A stretch of DNA of 64,000 nucleotides from Nocardia ignorata NBRC 108230. GTDB taxonomy: Bacteria; Actinomycetota; Actinomycetes; Mycobacteriales; Mycobacteriaceae. The notes below the pieces were generated by a model. It saw only the letters and a program-made list of their open reading frames with translations. It was not told where the DNA came from and did not search any database. This document shows, piece after piece, positions 31,441 through 40,379 of the stretch; the stretch's first letter is position 1, and every line of letters begins with the position of its first letter. Both the position numbers and the translations under genes were made by a program. The stretch lies in assembly GCF_001612905.1 (NCBI RefSeq), contig NZ_BDBI01000035.1:1-64000 (forward strand). Reading direction: 5' to 3'.

Positions 31441-33030
31441 ATGCTTGCGACGGGGGACGTTTTCGCCGGATACGCGATCGAACGGCAGCTCGGTCGTGGC
31501 GGGATGGGTTCGGTGTACCTGGCCAGGCATCCTCGGCTGCCGCGCCAGACCGCGCTCAAACTGCTGAATCCGGAATTGTTCGCGGACAACGAGATCCGGG
31601 CCAGGTTCGAGCGGGAGGCAGATCTGGCCGCGCAGCTCGAACACCCGAATATCGTCACCGTGTACGACCGGGGCGTCGACGACGGGCGGCTGTGGATCAG
31701 CATGCAGTTCGTCGACGGTGTCGACGCCGCCGCCATCGAGCATCCTGTTCCCGCTAGCCGAGCCCTGCACATCATCGAGGGCACCGCCGCCGCACTCGAC
31801 CACGCGCACGGCAACGGCGTGCTGCATCGCGACGTGAAACCGGCCGATATCCTGCTGGCCGCCGCGAACGGCCCGGAGCGCGTGCTGCTCACCGATTTCG
31901 GTATCGCCCGTCCCCGCGACGACGTTCACCACCTCACCCAAACCGGAACCTTTACCGCCACCCTCGCTTTCGCGTCTCCCGAACAGCTCACCGGTGCGCC
32001 GCTCGACCATCGCGCCGACCAGTACTCCCTCGCCTGCACGCTGTACTCGTTGCTCACGGGAGAAGCTCCGTACGAGGCGGCGAATCCGGTGCTGGTCATT
32101 CAAGGTCACCTGCAATCCCCACCGCCCTCGGTACGCAGGTGCCGACCGGACCTCCCCGCCGCGCTGGACGCGGTCCTGGCGCGGGCGCTGGCCAAGCGCC
32201 CGGCGGACCGCTTCGATTCGTGTGCGGAATTCGCGTCCGCCGCCCGCCGTGCTCTCACCGGGACGGGCGGGCAACCGACGGTATTCGCATCCCCTGTGCA
32301 CCAGCAGTATTCACGCCCGTCGATGCCCGCGCCGCCGCCCCCGCGACCGGCGCCGGTTCATTCCGCTCGCCCCGTTCCGGCCCGGCGCGGGCGTGGCGTC
32401 GTTCCGCTGATTCTGCTGACGGTGTTCGCCGCGATCGCAGGTGCGTCGTATTGGGTGTGGCAGGACGACAGCACCTGGGTGTCGCAGATTCTCAATCGTT
32501 CCCGTGCCCATCGCGACATCGCCGCGATGTCGGCGGCGTTCCCGCAGATGCTGCCGCCCGGTGAAGCCGATGGAACATCGCTGTCGAACCCCTACCTCAC
32601 CGGAGTCGGTGCTGGTGGCCGGCGCTGTGAGGCCTATGTCAATACGACCACGCGCGGCGAACTCCAGTGGGAACTGACATTTCAAAAGGCGCATGCCAAA
32701 TGGTCCTGCAAACCCGCCGACATCAACGCGACCAGATTCGCCTTCTACGCATTCCCCTCCGAGGAGTCGGCGAAAACGGCGGTCGCCCGATTCGAGCGCG
32801 AGACCAAAGATGTGGGCAGCGGATCGTCCGGCACACGCATCGACGACCACCGGGCGAGCTTCTTCATGGACCAGTACGGCAGAGACAGCTACAACATGAC
32901 CGTGGTCGTCTCCACATTCACTGACCCGGGCCGAGAACGCTGGGTATTCCTGTTCTCCCGGGATTCGGACGTGCTGGCCGAGGACCTGCCCGAACTGCTG
33001 AAAGAACTGACCACCTTCCCGATGAGCTAG
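31441..33030 (+). CDS. receptor-type Ser/Thr protein kinase, active-site Asn replaced
   Basis: A 529-residue PASTA-less STPK: kinase domain (residues 8-280) with Gly loop LGRGGMGSVYLAR, Lys40 in TALKLL, HRD Asp131 and DFG 151-153; a Pro-rich juxtamembrane linker, one membrane span at about 319-340 (VVPLILLTVFAAIAGASYWV) and an extracellular domain of about 190 residues with two cysteines (GRRCEAY, WSCKP). The catalytic-loop Asn that binds Mg is replaced: HRDVKPAD instead of HRDVKPAN (residue 136, codon GAT at 31846-31848), one transition from AAT. The change may reduce or abolish activity. It is followed by a close paralogue, and the two share a 47-bp identical stretch. Confidence 0.92.
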   Translation: MLATGDVFAGYAIERQLGRGGMGSVYLARHPRLPRQTALKLLNPELFADNEIRARFEREADLAAQLEHPNIVTVYDRGVDDGRLWISMQFVDGVDAAAIEHPVPASRALHIIEGTAAALDHAHGNGVLHRDVKPADILLAAANGPERVLLTDFGIARPRDDVHHLTQTGTFTATLAFASPEQLTGAPLDHRADQYSLACTLYSLLTGEAPYEAANPVLVIQGHLQSPPPSVRRCRPDLPAALDAVLARALAKRPADRFDSCAEFASAARRALTGTGGQPTVFASPVHQQYSRPSMPAPPPPRPAPVHSARPVPARRGRGVVPLILLTVFAAIAGASYWVWQDDSTWVSQILNRSRAHRDIAAMSAAFPQMLPPGEADGTSLSNPYLTGVGAGGRRCEAYVNTTTRGELQWELTFQKAHAKWSCKPADINATRFAFYAFPSEESAKTAVARFERETKDVGSGSSGTRIDDHRASFFMDQYGRDSYNMTVVVSTFTDPGRERWVFLFSRDSDVLAEDLPELLKELTTFPMS

Positions 33031-33107
33031 TGGACGCCCGCGACGGCACGAACACCGTTTTGGTAGGGTCCAGCGCGTCGGACGACGAGCGAGATTCGGG
33101 GGTCAGA

Positions 33108-34235
33108 GTGGTTTCTGACGGGACGGTATTCGCCGGATACACGATCGACCGGCAGCTGGGTCGCGGCGGGATGGGTTCGGTGTACCTGGCCAGGCATCCT
33201 CGGCTGCCGCGGTGGACCGCGCTGAAACTGCTGAATCAGGAGCTGTTCTCCGACGCCGAGATTCGGGCCAGGTTCGAGCGGGAAGCCGACCTGGTCGCCC
33301 AGCTCGACCACCCCAATATCGTGACGGTGTTCGACCGTGGTGTGGAGAACGACCAGCTGTGGATCAGCATGCAATACGTCGACGGGATCGATGCGTCGAT
33401 GCTCGATCCGGCGACGCTGCCACCGGATCGGGCGTTGCAGATCATCCGGGAGACCGCCGCCGCCCTTGACTTCGCGCACCGCGCGGGCGTGCTGCACCGC
33501 GATGTGAAACCGGCCAATATCCTGCTGGCCAGGTCCAACAGCCAGGAGCGGGTGTATCTCACCGACTTCGGCATCGCGCGTCTGCGCGACGATTCTGGTC
33601 ATCTCACCGAGACCGGCTCGTTCACCGCGACGCTGGCCTACGCGGCACCCGAGCAGCTCACCGGTGTCCCGCTCGACCATCGCGCCGACCAGTATTCGCT
33701 GGCCTGCACGCTCTACACCCTGCTCACCGGCACCGCACCGTTCGAGGCGCCCAGCCCGGCCGCCGTCATCACCGGGCACCTGCAGTCGCCGCCACCGCCG
33801 GTGAGCCCGCGCCGGGCCGGGCTGCCGCCGAATCTGGATGCCGTGATGGCGCGGGCACTGGCCAAGCGACCAGCCGACCGGTTCTCCTCTTGCGAGGAGT
33901 TCGTCGAGGCCGCCCAGCGGGCCATGCGTACGGGGACCACTGGTGCCCGCCCGATCGCACGCCCGCCGTCCGGGGCGCACGCTCAGCCGTTCATGGGGAT
34001 GCAGCCGATGCGGCCGGTGAACACCTCCGGTGCCGCGATCCCGGTCGCACCGGTCCCGCCGATGGCGCCTCGACCGGCGACCCCCGCCGCCTGGGCCCAG
34101 CCCGCGATGCGCGCGCCCATGCCGCCACCGCCGCCCGCGCGCGGCGGTTGGGGGTCGATGTTCGGGGTGCTGCTGGTGGTGTTCGCCATCGTGATCGGCA
34201 TCGCCGTGCTCATCGCCGTGCTGACCAACCTGTGA
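33108..34235 (+). CDS. Ser/Thr protein kinase with C-terminal membrane anchor
   Basis: An STPK of 375 residues from the GTG at 33108, or 401 if it starts at GTG 33030, which overlaps the upstream stop. The kinase domain is complete (LGRGGMGSVYLAR, LKLLNQ, HRDVKPANILL, TDFGIARLRD, APEQLTG). A Pro/Met-rich linker leads to a single C-terminal membrane span (FGVLLVVFAIVIGIAVLIAV) with almost nothing outside, so unlike its upstream paralogue it has no sensor domain. The pair arose by tandem duplication. One possibility is that the upstream receptor, if catalytically weak, signals through this active partner. Confidence 0.92.
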   Translation: MVSDGTVFAGYTIDRQLGRGGMGSVYLARHPRLPRWTALKLLNQELFSDAEIRARFEREADLVAQLDHPNIVTVFDRGVENDQLWISMQYVDGIDASMLDPATLPPDRALQIIRETAAALDFAHRAGVLHRDVKPANILLARSNSQERVYLTDFGIARLRDDSGHLTETGSFTATLAYAAPEQLTGVPLDHRADQYSLACTLYTLLTGTAPFEAPSPAAVITGHLQSPPPPVSPRRAGLPPNLDAVMARALAKRPADRFSSCEEFVEAAQRAMRTGTTGARPIARPPSGAHAQPFMGMQPMRPVNTSGAAIPVAPVPPMAPRPATPAAWAQPAMRAPMPPPPPARGGWGSMFGVLLVVFAIVIGIAVLIAVLTNL

Positions 34236-34278
34236 TCGGCGCGCCGGCCTGTTCGGCGCGTGCCATATTCTGATCCGA

Positions 34279-35229
34279 ATGAGCGACTTCGACGTCACCG
34301 CCGCCGACTCCATCGACCTCGCCCGGTTACGTCGGTTCGTCGCCGTGGCCGAGGAACTGCATTTCGCCCGCGCCGCGAAGGCGCTGCGGATTCCGCGTCA
34401 AGCCTTGAGCGCCACCGTGATCGAGCTCGAGGGCGAACTCGGCACGCGGCTGTTCGTGCCAGGTGCGTCGCCGACCCAGCTGTCCGAGGACGGCGCGACC
34501 CTGCTCGAACACGCGCGGGAGCTGATCCGCGCCGACGAGCAGGCACAGCGCGAGCAGAAGCCGGAGGGGCCCGCGAGCCTGCGCGTCGGTTTCGTGCCGG
34601 GGGTGACGGTGTCGAAGTGGGCGCGCGTGTGGGGCGAGCGGCTGCCCGACCACCCCCTCGAGGTGCTCGGGGTCGCGCAAAGCGAGCAGGAGAGCGCGCT
34701 GCGCGAGGGCCGGGTGGACCTGTGCTTCGTGCGGTTGCCGATGGACCGGTCCGGAATGAACGCGATCCCGCTGTGGGAGGAGACGCCGGTCGCGGTCGTA
34801 CAGAAGGACGACGCGCTGTCGCTGCTCGATGTGGTGAGCCCGGCCGATCTGGCCGACGAACAGCACCACGACAGCGGCGATCTGGATCGGGCCGCGGACG
34901 CCCTGGCGATGGTCGCCGCCGTCGGGGGAGTGACGATCGTGCCGCAGTCGATCGCCCGACTGCACCATCGGCGCGACCTGGTGTACCGCCCGATCAGCGA
35001 CACCGAGTTCACCCGGATCGCGCTGGCCTGGCCCGCCGACGGCGATTCGGAACTGGTCGAGGAATTCGTCGGCATTGTGCGCGGCCGCTCGGCCAACAGT
35101 TCACGCGGCGCGGAACCGGCCAGGCCCGCGCCCGAGCGTGCGCCGAAGAAGCAGGCGCCGAAGAAGCAGGCCACGCAGCGCAAACCTGCCAAGGCCGGCC
35201 GCAAGCCGGGCGCGCGACGCGGCCGCTGA
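34279..35229 (+). CDS. LysR-type regulator with lysine-rich C-terminal tail
   Basis: A 316-residue LysR-family protein. The N-terminal winged helix (LARLRRFVAVAEELHFARAA, RQALSATVIELEGELGTRLF) is followed by a shortened effector domain of the periplasmic-binding type (SLRVGFVPGVTVSKWARVWG ... VVAAVGGVTIVPQSIA). The last about 40 residues are a histone-like basic tail (PERAPKKQAPKKQATQRKPA then KAGRKPGARRGR) not usual for LysR proteins, which may add nonspecific DNA binding. A TATTCT hexamer ends 7 nt before the base preceding the ATG, so it is near-leaderless. Targets are unknown. Confidence 0.87.
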   Translation: MSDFDVTAADSIDLARLRRFVAVAEELHFARAAKALRIPRQALSATVIELEGELGTRLFVPGASPTQLSEDGATLLEHARELIRADEQAQREQKPEGPASLRVGFVPGVTVSKWARVWGERLPDHPLEVLGVAQSEQESALREGRVDLCFVRLPMDRSGMNAIPLWEETPVAVVQKDDALSLLDVVSPADLADEQHHDSGDLDRAADALAMVAAVGGVTIVPQSIARLHHRRDLVYRPISDTEFTRIALAWPADGDSELVEEFVGIVRGRSANSSRGAEPARPAPERAPKKQAPKKQATQRKPAKAGRKPGARRGR

Positions 35230-35284
35230 CACGACAATGCCTGCGGCGCGATCGAATCGCGGCCGCAGGCATCGGTGCGGGTGT

Positions 35285-35554
35285 CTACCTCGGGATGCGC
35301 TTGGTGAGCGAATCGAGGACGAGGACCGCCGCGAGCAGACCGGCGAACCCGATGAGGAAGATGTCCTCGACGTGGCCCTGGTGGTTACCGATGGTCATGC
35401 CGAGCAGCGCGATCACGACGAACCAGCCGGCGATGCGGAAGGTCTTGGGCGACTCGCCGCTCCAGCCCCACGCTGCCGAGGGCACCTCGGCGGGGTCGAC
35501 GCTGGTGGCGACGGCGCGCTCGGTGCTGGCTTTTTCGAGGTCCGTGGCGGCCAC
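35285..35554 (-). CDS. DUF2631 small membrane protein
   Basis: An 89-residue protein of the actinobacterial DUF2631 family (related to Rv2876). It has a cytoplasmic N-terminus containing the conserved AAWGWSGESPKTFRIAGW motif and two membrane spans (FVVIALLGMTIG and IFLIGFAGLLAAVLVLDSL). Function unknown. It converges with the LysR gene and diverges from dxr. Confidence 0.88.
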   Translation of the reverse strand: MAATDLEKASTERAVATSVDPAEVPSAAWGWSGESPKTFRIAGWFVVIALLGMTIGNHQGHVEDIFLIGFAGLLAAVLVLDSLTKRIPR

Positions 35555-35649
35555 GATCGCTCCTTAGGGCTCGAGTTCTGGTTGGGCGAGTGTGCATATC
35601 GTGGCATACGACCGTTCGTCGTAGCCAGCAGCCCTGCCACAATGGGCCC

Positions 35650-36843
35650 GTGTCCCACCACGCACCCCGTGCCGCGCACGGCAATACGACGTCGACCGAC
35701 CGGGTGAAGGTGCTGCTCCTGGGCAGTACCGGTTCGATCGGCACCCAGGCGCTCGAGGTGATCGCCGCCAACCCGGACCGCTTCGAAGTGGTCGGGTTGG
35801 CCGCGCGCGGCGGCAATCCCGCGCTGCTCGCCGAGCAGATGGCCGCCACCGGCACCCGCAATGTCGCCGTGGCCGATCCCGCCGCCGCCCGGCAACTCGA
35901 TCTCGACCTCGGCGGGCCGGGCGCGGTGACCGAACTCGTGCGCCGCACCGAGGCCGACGTGGTGCTCAACGCCCTGGTCGGTTCGCTCGGTCTGGAACCG
36001 ACGCTGGCCACCCTCGAGTCGGGCACCCGGTTGGCGCTGGCGAACAAGGAGTCCCTCGTCGCGGGCGGTTCGCTGGTCACCCGGGCGGCCGCACCCGGCC
36101 AGATCGTCCCCGTCGACTCCGAACACTCAGCCCTCGCCCAATGCCTGCGCGGCGGTCGCGCCGAGGAAGTCGACCGGTTGGTGCTCACGGCCTCCGGCGG
36201 CCCGTTCCGCGGCTGGACCACCGAGATGCTCGAATCGGTGAATCCCGACGAGGCGAAAACGCATCCGACCTGGTCGATGGGCCCGATGAACACCCTGAAC
36301 TCGGCCTCGCTGGTGAACAAGGGCCTGGAACTGATCGAGACCCACCTGCTGTTCGGGGTGCCCTACGACCGCATCGATGTCACCGTGCACCCGCAGTCGA
36401 TCGTGCATTCGCTCGTCACGTTCACCGACGGTTCCACCCTGGCCCAGGCGAGCCCACCGGATATGAAGCTGCCCATAGCCTTGGCGCTCGGCTGGCCCGA
36501 CCGCCTCCCCGGCGCGGCCACGCCCTGCGATTTCGGTACGGCGTCGACCTGGACGTTCGAGCCCGTCGACGACGCGGTCTTCCCCGCTGTACGTCTGGCA
36601 AGGCGAGCCGGTGAGGCGGGCGGCAGCGTCACCGCCGTCTACAACGCCGCCAACGAAGTCGCGGTCTCGGCCTTCCTGGACGGCGCCATCAGCTTCCCTG
36701 CCATCGTGCGCACCGTTACCCGCGCGGTCGAGGCCGCGGACCGCTGGCGTGCCGAACCCGATACCCTGGACGACGTCCTCGCGGCCGACCGCTGGGCCAG
36801 GGAGTTCGCCGCCGAGGCTATCGCCGGCGCACCGACGCCCTGA
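35650..36843 (+). CDS. dxr: 1-deoxy-D-xylulose 5-phosphate reductoisomerase
   Basis: Dxr catalyses the first committed step of the MEP isoprenoid pathway, converting DXP to MEP with NADPH; it is the fosmidomycin target. The 397-residue product shows the nucleotide-binding LLGSTGSIGTQALEVI, ALANKESLVAGG, the metal and substrate motifs VDSEHSAL and TASGGPFRGW, and HPTWSMGPMNTLNSASLVNK. The GTG at 35650 is exactly at the predicted transcription start (-10 CACAAT at 35638-35643), so translation is leaderless. ispG of the same pathway lies downstream after rip1. Confidence 0.97.
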   Translation: MSHHAPRAAHGNTTSTDRVKVLLLGSTGSIGTQALEVIAANPDRFEVVGLAARGGNPALLAEQMAATGTRNVAVADPAAARQLDLDLGGPGAVTELVRRTEADVVLNALVGSLGLEPTLATLESGTRLALANKESLVAGGSLVTRAAAPGQIVPVDSEHSALAQCLRGGRAEEVDRLVLTASGGPFRGWTTEMLESVNPDEAKTHPTWSMGPMNTLNSASLVNKGLELIETHLLFGVPYDRIDVTVHPQSIVHSLVTFTDGSTLAQASPPDMKLPIALALGWPDRLPGAATPCDFGTASTWTFEPVDDAVFPAVRLARRAGEAGGSVTAVYNAANEVAVSAFLDGAISFPAIVRTVTRAVEAADRWRAEPDTLDDVLAADRWAREFAAEAIAGAPTP

Positions 36844-36911
36844 CCCGACCGAATCAACGGGACCCCCACCGCGGCGCCGGCCGCAAAAGATGGAGCCGAA
36901 GAAAGGGCCAG

Positions 36912-38108
36912 ATGGTATTCGCGTTCGGGTTTGCCCTGTTCGCCGTCGGTATCACGATCTCGATCGCGTTGCACGAATGCGGGCACATGTGGGCCGCACA
37001 GGCGACCGGCATGAAGGTACGCCGCTACTTCATCGGTTTCGGGCCCCGTATCTTCTCGTTCCGTCGTGGCGAGACCGAATACGGCCTCAAGGCGCTGCCG
37101 CTCGGCGGCTTCTGCGATATCGCGGGCATGACGGCCCTGGACGAGCTGGAGCCCGAAGAGGTGGACCGGGCGATGTACCGCCAGTCCACCTGGAAGCGGC
37201 TGGTGGTGATGTTCGGTGGCATCGCCATGAACTTCCTGCTCGGCTTCATTCTGCTGGTGGTGCTCGCGGTGGGCTGGGGTCTGCCGCAGCTCGAGCAGCC
37301 GCCCGCCACCGCGCTCGGCACCATGAGCTGTGTCGCCCAGGAGACACCGGACAAGAAGCTCGCACCGTGCACCGGTGACGGTCCGGCTCAGCGCGCCGGT
37401 CTACAGCGCGGCGACGTGGTGAAGGCGGTCAACGGCGTCGAGGTGACCACCTGGGCACAGTTCCAGGCCGAAACCCAGAAGCAGACCGGCACGTTCACCT
37501 ACACCATCGAACGCGACGGCGACACCCTCACCGTGCCCGTGACCCCCGAGCGGGTGATGCGTTCGCCCAAGGAGGGTCCGGCCCGCGAGGTGTCCGCGGT
37601 CGGTGTGGGCCCCGATTACGCCGAACCGCAGCAGTACGACGTGGTCGAGGCGATTCCGGCGACCATCGTGTTCACCGGCGACTTCTTCGTCGAGACGGTG
37701 AAGTCCCTGGCCAAGATGCCGCAGAAGGTGTCGGCGCTGTGGGAGGCCGTCACCGGCGGCGAGCGCGACCCGGAGACCCCGGTCAGCGTCTACGGCGCGA
37801 GCCGGATCGGTGGCGAGACCGCCGAGCGTGGCTTGTGGGGCATGTTCATCCTGGTACTGGCCAGCCTGAACTTCTTCCTCGGCGCGTTCAACCTGCTGCC
37901 GTTGCTCCCGCTCGACGGTGGGCACATCGCGGTGGTGCTCTACGAGAAGGTGCGCGATGTGGTGCGTTCCTGGCGCGGTAAGGCCCCCGCGGGCCCGGTC
38001 GACTATCTGAAACTGCTCCCCGTGACGTATGTGGCCGTCGTGATCGGCGGTGCGTTCATGCTGCTCACTCTGGCCGCCGACATCGTCAACCCGATTCGCC
38101 TACCCTGA
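36912..38108 (+). CDS. rip1: site-2 protease Rip1 (RseP family)
   Basis: An intramembrane zinc protease that in mycobacteria cleaves anti-sigma factors (for SigK, L, M) and so controls envelope stress and virulence. The 398-residue protein has the zinc motif HECGH at residues 21-25 in the first span, a PDZ domain near residues 160-215 (AGLQRGDVVKAVNGVEVTTW) and the third metal ligand in LLPLLPLDGGHIAVVL. The location between dxr and ispG is conserved in mycobacteria. Start ATG is preceded by AAAGGGCCAG. Confidence 0.96.
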   Translation: MVFAFGFALFAVGITISIALHECGHMWAAQATGMKVRRYFIGFGPRIFSFRRGETEYGLKALPLGGFCDIAGMTALDELEPEEVDRAMYRQSTWKRLVVMFGGIAMNFLLGFILLVVLAVGWGLPQLEQPPATALGTMSCVAQETPDKKLAPCTGDGPAQRAGLQRGDVVKAVNGVEVTTWAQFQAETQKQTGTFTYTIERDGDTLTVPVTPERVMRSPKEGPAREVSAVGVGPDYAEPQQYDVVEAIPATIVFTGDFFVETVKSLAKMPQKVSALWEAVTGGERDPETPVSVYGASRIGGETAERGLWGMFILVLASLNFFLGAFNLLPLLPLDGGHIAVVLYEKVRDVVRSWRGKAPAGPVDYLKLLPVTYVAVVIGGAFMLLTLAADIVNPIRLP

Positions 38109-38224
38109 TCCGCGTACGCCCGCTGTCGCGCCCCTCACAGGGTGCGGTGCGGGCGTGCGCGACTAAGCTCGGAAGCAATCAGCCCAGGTCGATTCGAGAT
38201 CCGTAGGAAAGAAGGCAGCCGACC

Positions 38225-39379
38225 GTGACCAGCACTATCGGATTGGGGATGCCCGCCGCTCCCGCTGCTGTTCTCGCACCACGGCGCAAGACCCGTCAGC
38301 TCATGGTCGGCAATGTCGGCGTGGGCAGTGACCATCCCATCTCGGTGCAGTCGATGACGACCACCAAGACCCACGACGTGAACGCCACCCTCCAGCAGAT
38401 CGCCGAACTCACCGCCTCGGGCTGCGACATCGTGCGCGTGGCGTGTCCCAGGCAGGAAGACGCCGACGCCCTGGCGACCATCGCCAAGAAGTCACAGATC
38501 CCGGTGATCGCCGACATCCACTTCCAGCCCCGCTACATCTTCGCCGCCATCGACGCGGGCTGCGCCGCGGTGCGGGTGAACCCGGGCAACATCAAGGAAT
38601 TCGACGGTCGCGTCGGCGAGGTCGCCAAAGCCGCGGGCGCGGCGGGCATCCCGATCCGCATCGGCGTGAACGCCGGTTCGCTGGACAAGCGGATGATGGA
38701 GAAGTACGGCAAGGCCACCCCCGAGGCGCTGGTCGAGTCGGCGCTGTGGGAGGCGAGCCTGTTCGAGGACCACGGCTTCGGTGACATCAAGATCTCGGTC
38801 AAGCACAACGACCCGGTCGTGATGGTCGAGGCCTACCGTCAGCTCGCCGCGCGCAGCGACTACCCGCTGCACCTCGGCGTCACCGAGGCGGGCCCGGCGT
38901 TCCAGGGCACCATCAAGTCGGCGGTCGCGTTCGGCGCCCTGCTCAGCGAGGGAATCGGTGACACGATCCGCGTCTCGCTGTCGGCGCCACCCGCCGAAGA
39001 GGTGAAGGTCGGCGGCCAGATCCTGCAGTCGCTGAACCTGCGTCCGCGCAAGCTCGAGATCGTGTCGTGCCCGTCGTGTGGACGCGCCCAGGTGGATGTG
39101 TACAGCCTGGCCGACGCCGTCGCGGCCGGTCTCGACGGCCTCGAGGTGCCGTTGCGCGTGGCCGTGATGGGTTGCGTGGTGAACGGGCCGGGCGAGGCGC
39201 GCGAAGCCGATCTCGGAGTGGCCTCCGGCAACGGCAAGGGCCAGATCTTCGTCAAGGGCGAGGTCATCAAGACCGTGCCGGAAGCGCAGATCGTGGAGAC
39301 TCTGATCGAGGAGGCGATGCGGATCGCCGAGGAGATGGGCACCGAGCCGGGTGCGCAGCCGGTGGTCACCGCGGGCTGA
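38225..39379 (+). CDS. ispG: 4-hydroxy-3-methylbut-2-en-1-yl diphosphate synthase
   Basis: IspG (GcpE) is the [4Fe-4S] enzyme that converts MEcPP to HMBPP in the MEP pathway. The 384-residue product has the TIM-barrel part (VGSDHPISVQSMTTTKTHD, VADIHFQPRYIFAAIDAG) and the C-terminal iron-sulphur domain with cysteines in VSCPSCGRAQVD and VMGCVVNGPGEA. GTG start with AGGAAAGAAGG upstream. It keeps the dxr-rip1-ispG order of mycobacteria. Confidence 0.97.
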   Translation: MTSTIGLGMPAAPAAVLAPRRKTRQLMVGNVGVGSDHPISVQSMTTTKTHDVNATLQQIAELTASGCDIVRVACPRQEDADALATIAKKSQIPVIADIHFQPRYIFAAIDAGCAAVRVNPGNIKEFDGRVGEVAKAAGAAGIPIRIGVNAGSLDKRMMEKYGKATPEALVESALWEASLFEDHGFGDIKISVKHNDPVVMVEAYRQLAARSDYPLHLGVTEAGPAFQGTIKSAVAFGALLSEGIGDTIRVSLSAPPAEEVKVGGQILQSLNLRPRKLEIVSCPSCGRAQVDVYSLADAVAAGLDGLEVPLRVAVMGCVVNGPGEAREADLGVASGNGKGQIFVKGEVIKTVPEAQIVETLIEEAMRIAEEMGTEPGAQPVVTAG

Positions 39380-39450
39380 TCCCTCACGGTCCGGCGACGG
39401 ATTCACCTCGACCCGTACCACTGCGCACGCTTTCGTGGCAGGCTGGTGCC

Positions 39451-40314
39451 GTGCGGAGTCTGCTGGAGCCGACGCGACGGTCCAAGGCCACCCCCGCGCG
39501 TCCGGTGACCGTGCGGGACCTGGCCGAGGTGCTACGGGTCCTCGACGCCGATCCGGTCGCCTCGTGCATGATCGCGGCCCGTGTCCAGGAATTCGGGCTC
39601 GACACCCGTTCCGGTGTGGGTGAGTTGTGGAGTCGCGGCGGCCCGGCCGACTCCCTCTGCTTCTCCGGTGCGAACCTGGTTCCGCTGCGCGGCGATCAGC
39701 AGGCCCTTCGCGCGTTCGCCGATCGGGCGACCAGGTGGCCGCGCGTGTGTTCCTCCGTGGTCGGCAGGCAGGAGTTGGCGCTGCCGCTGTGGGAGATGCT
39801 GGCGCCGAGTTGGGGACCGGCGAGGGAGTTACGCGCCGACCAGCCGCTGCTCGCCCTGGCCCAACCGGCCCTCGCCCGCCCGGACAGCGCGGTGCGACGA
39901 GTGCGGCCCGACGAGATCGACCGCTACCTCACCGCCGCGATCTCCATGTTCATCGAGGAGGTCGGCGTCGACCCGCGCGCGGGCGACGGTGGTCGCGGCT
40001 ACCGCCGCCGCATCAAGAGCCTCATCGAATCCGGCCGGGCCTGGGCACGTTTCGACGACGGCGAAGTGGTGTACAAGGCCGAGATCGGGTCGTTGTCGCG
40101 GCGCACCGGCCAGATCCAGGGCGTGTGGGTGCATCCCGAGCATCGCGGTGCCGGGGTGGGGACGGCGGGAACGGCCGCCGTCGCGAATGCCGTTGTGTCG
40201 ACAGGTCGTACGGCCAGTCTGTACGTGAACGACTACAACCAGATCGCCCGACGAGCTTACAGCCGTGTGGGTTTCCGTCAGATCGCCACCTTCGCGACCG
40301 TCCTCGTCGATTAG
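39451..40314 (+). CDS. GNAT-family N-acetyltransferase
   Basis: A 287-residue protein with a C-terminal GNAT domain (acetyl-CoA-binding motif GVWVHPEHRGAGVGTAGTAA, then SLYVNDYNQIARRAYSRVGF) preceded by a divergent GNAT-like N-terminal half, as in the mycobacterial orthologue beside ispG (Rv2867c). The acceptor is unknown. The GTG start is 7 nt from a CAGGCT hexamer, consistent with a leaderless mRNA, and no ribosome site is present. Confidence 0.88.
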   Translation: MRSLLEPTRRSKATPARPVTVRDLAEVLRVLDADPVASCMIAARVQEFGLDTRSGVGELWSRGGPADSLCFSGANLVPLRGDQQALRAFADRATRWPRVCSSVVGRQELALPLWEMLAPSWGPARELRADQPLLALAQPALARPDSAVRRVRPDEIDRYLTAAISMFIEEVGVDPRAGDGGRGYRRRIKSLIESGRAWARFDDGEVVYKAEIGSLSRRTGQIQGVWVHPEHRGAGVGTAGTAAVANAVVSTGRTASLYVNDYNQIARRAYSRVGFRQIATFATVLVD

Positions 40315-40379
40315 TTTTCCGCCGCTGACCCGGCGTTGTTGCGTCGTCGGCGCCCGGTTCGCCGTTACCATCTGTGCCG

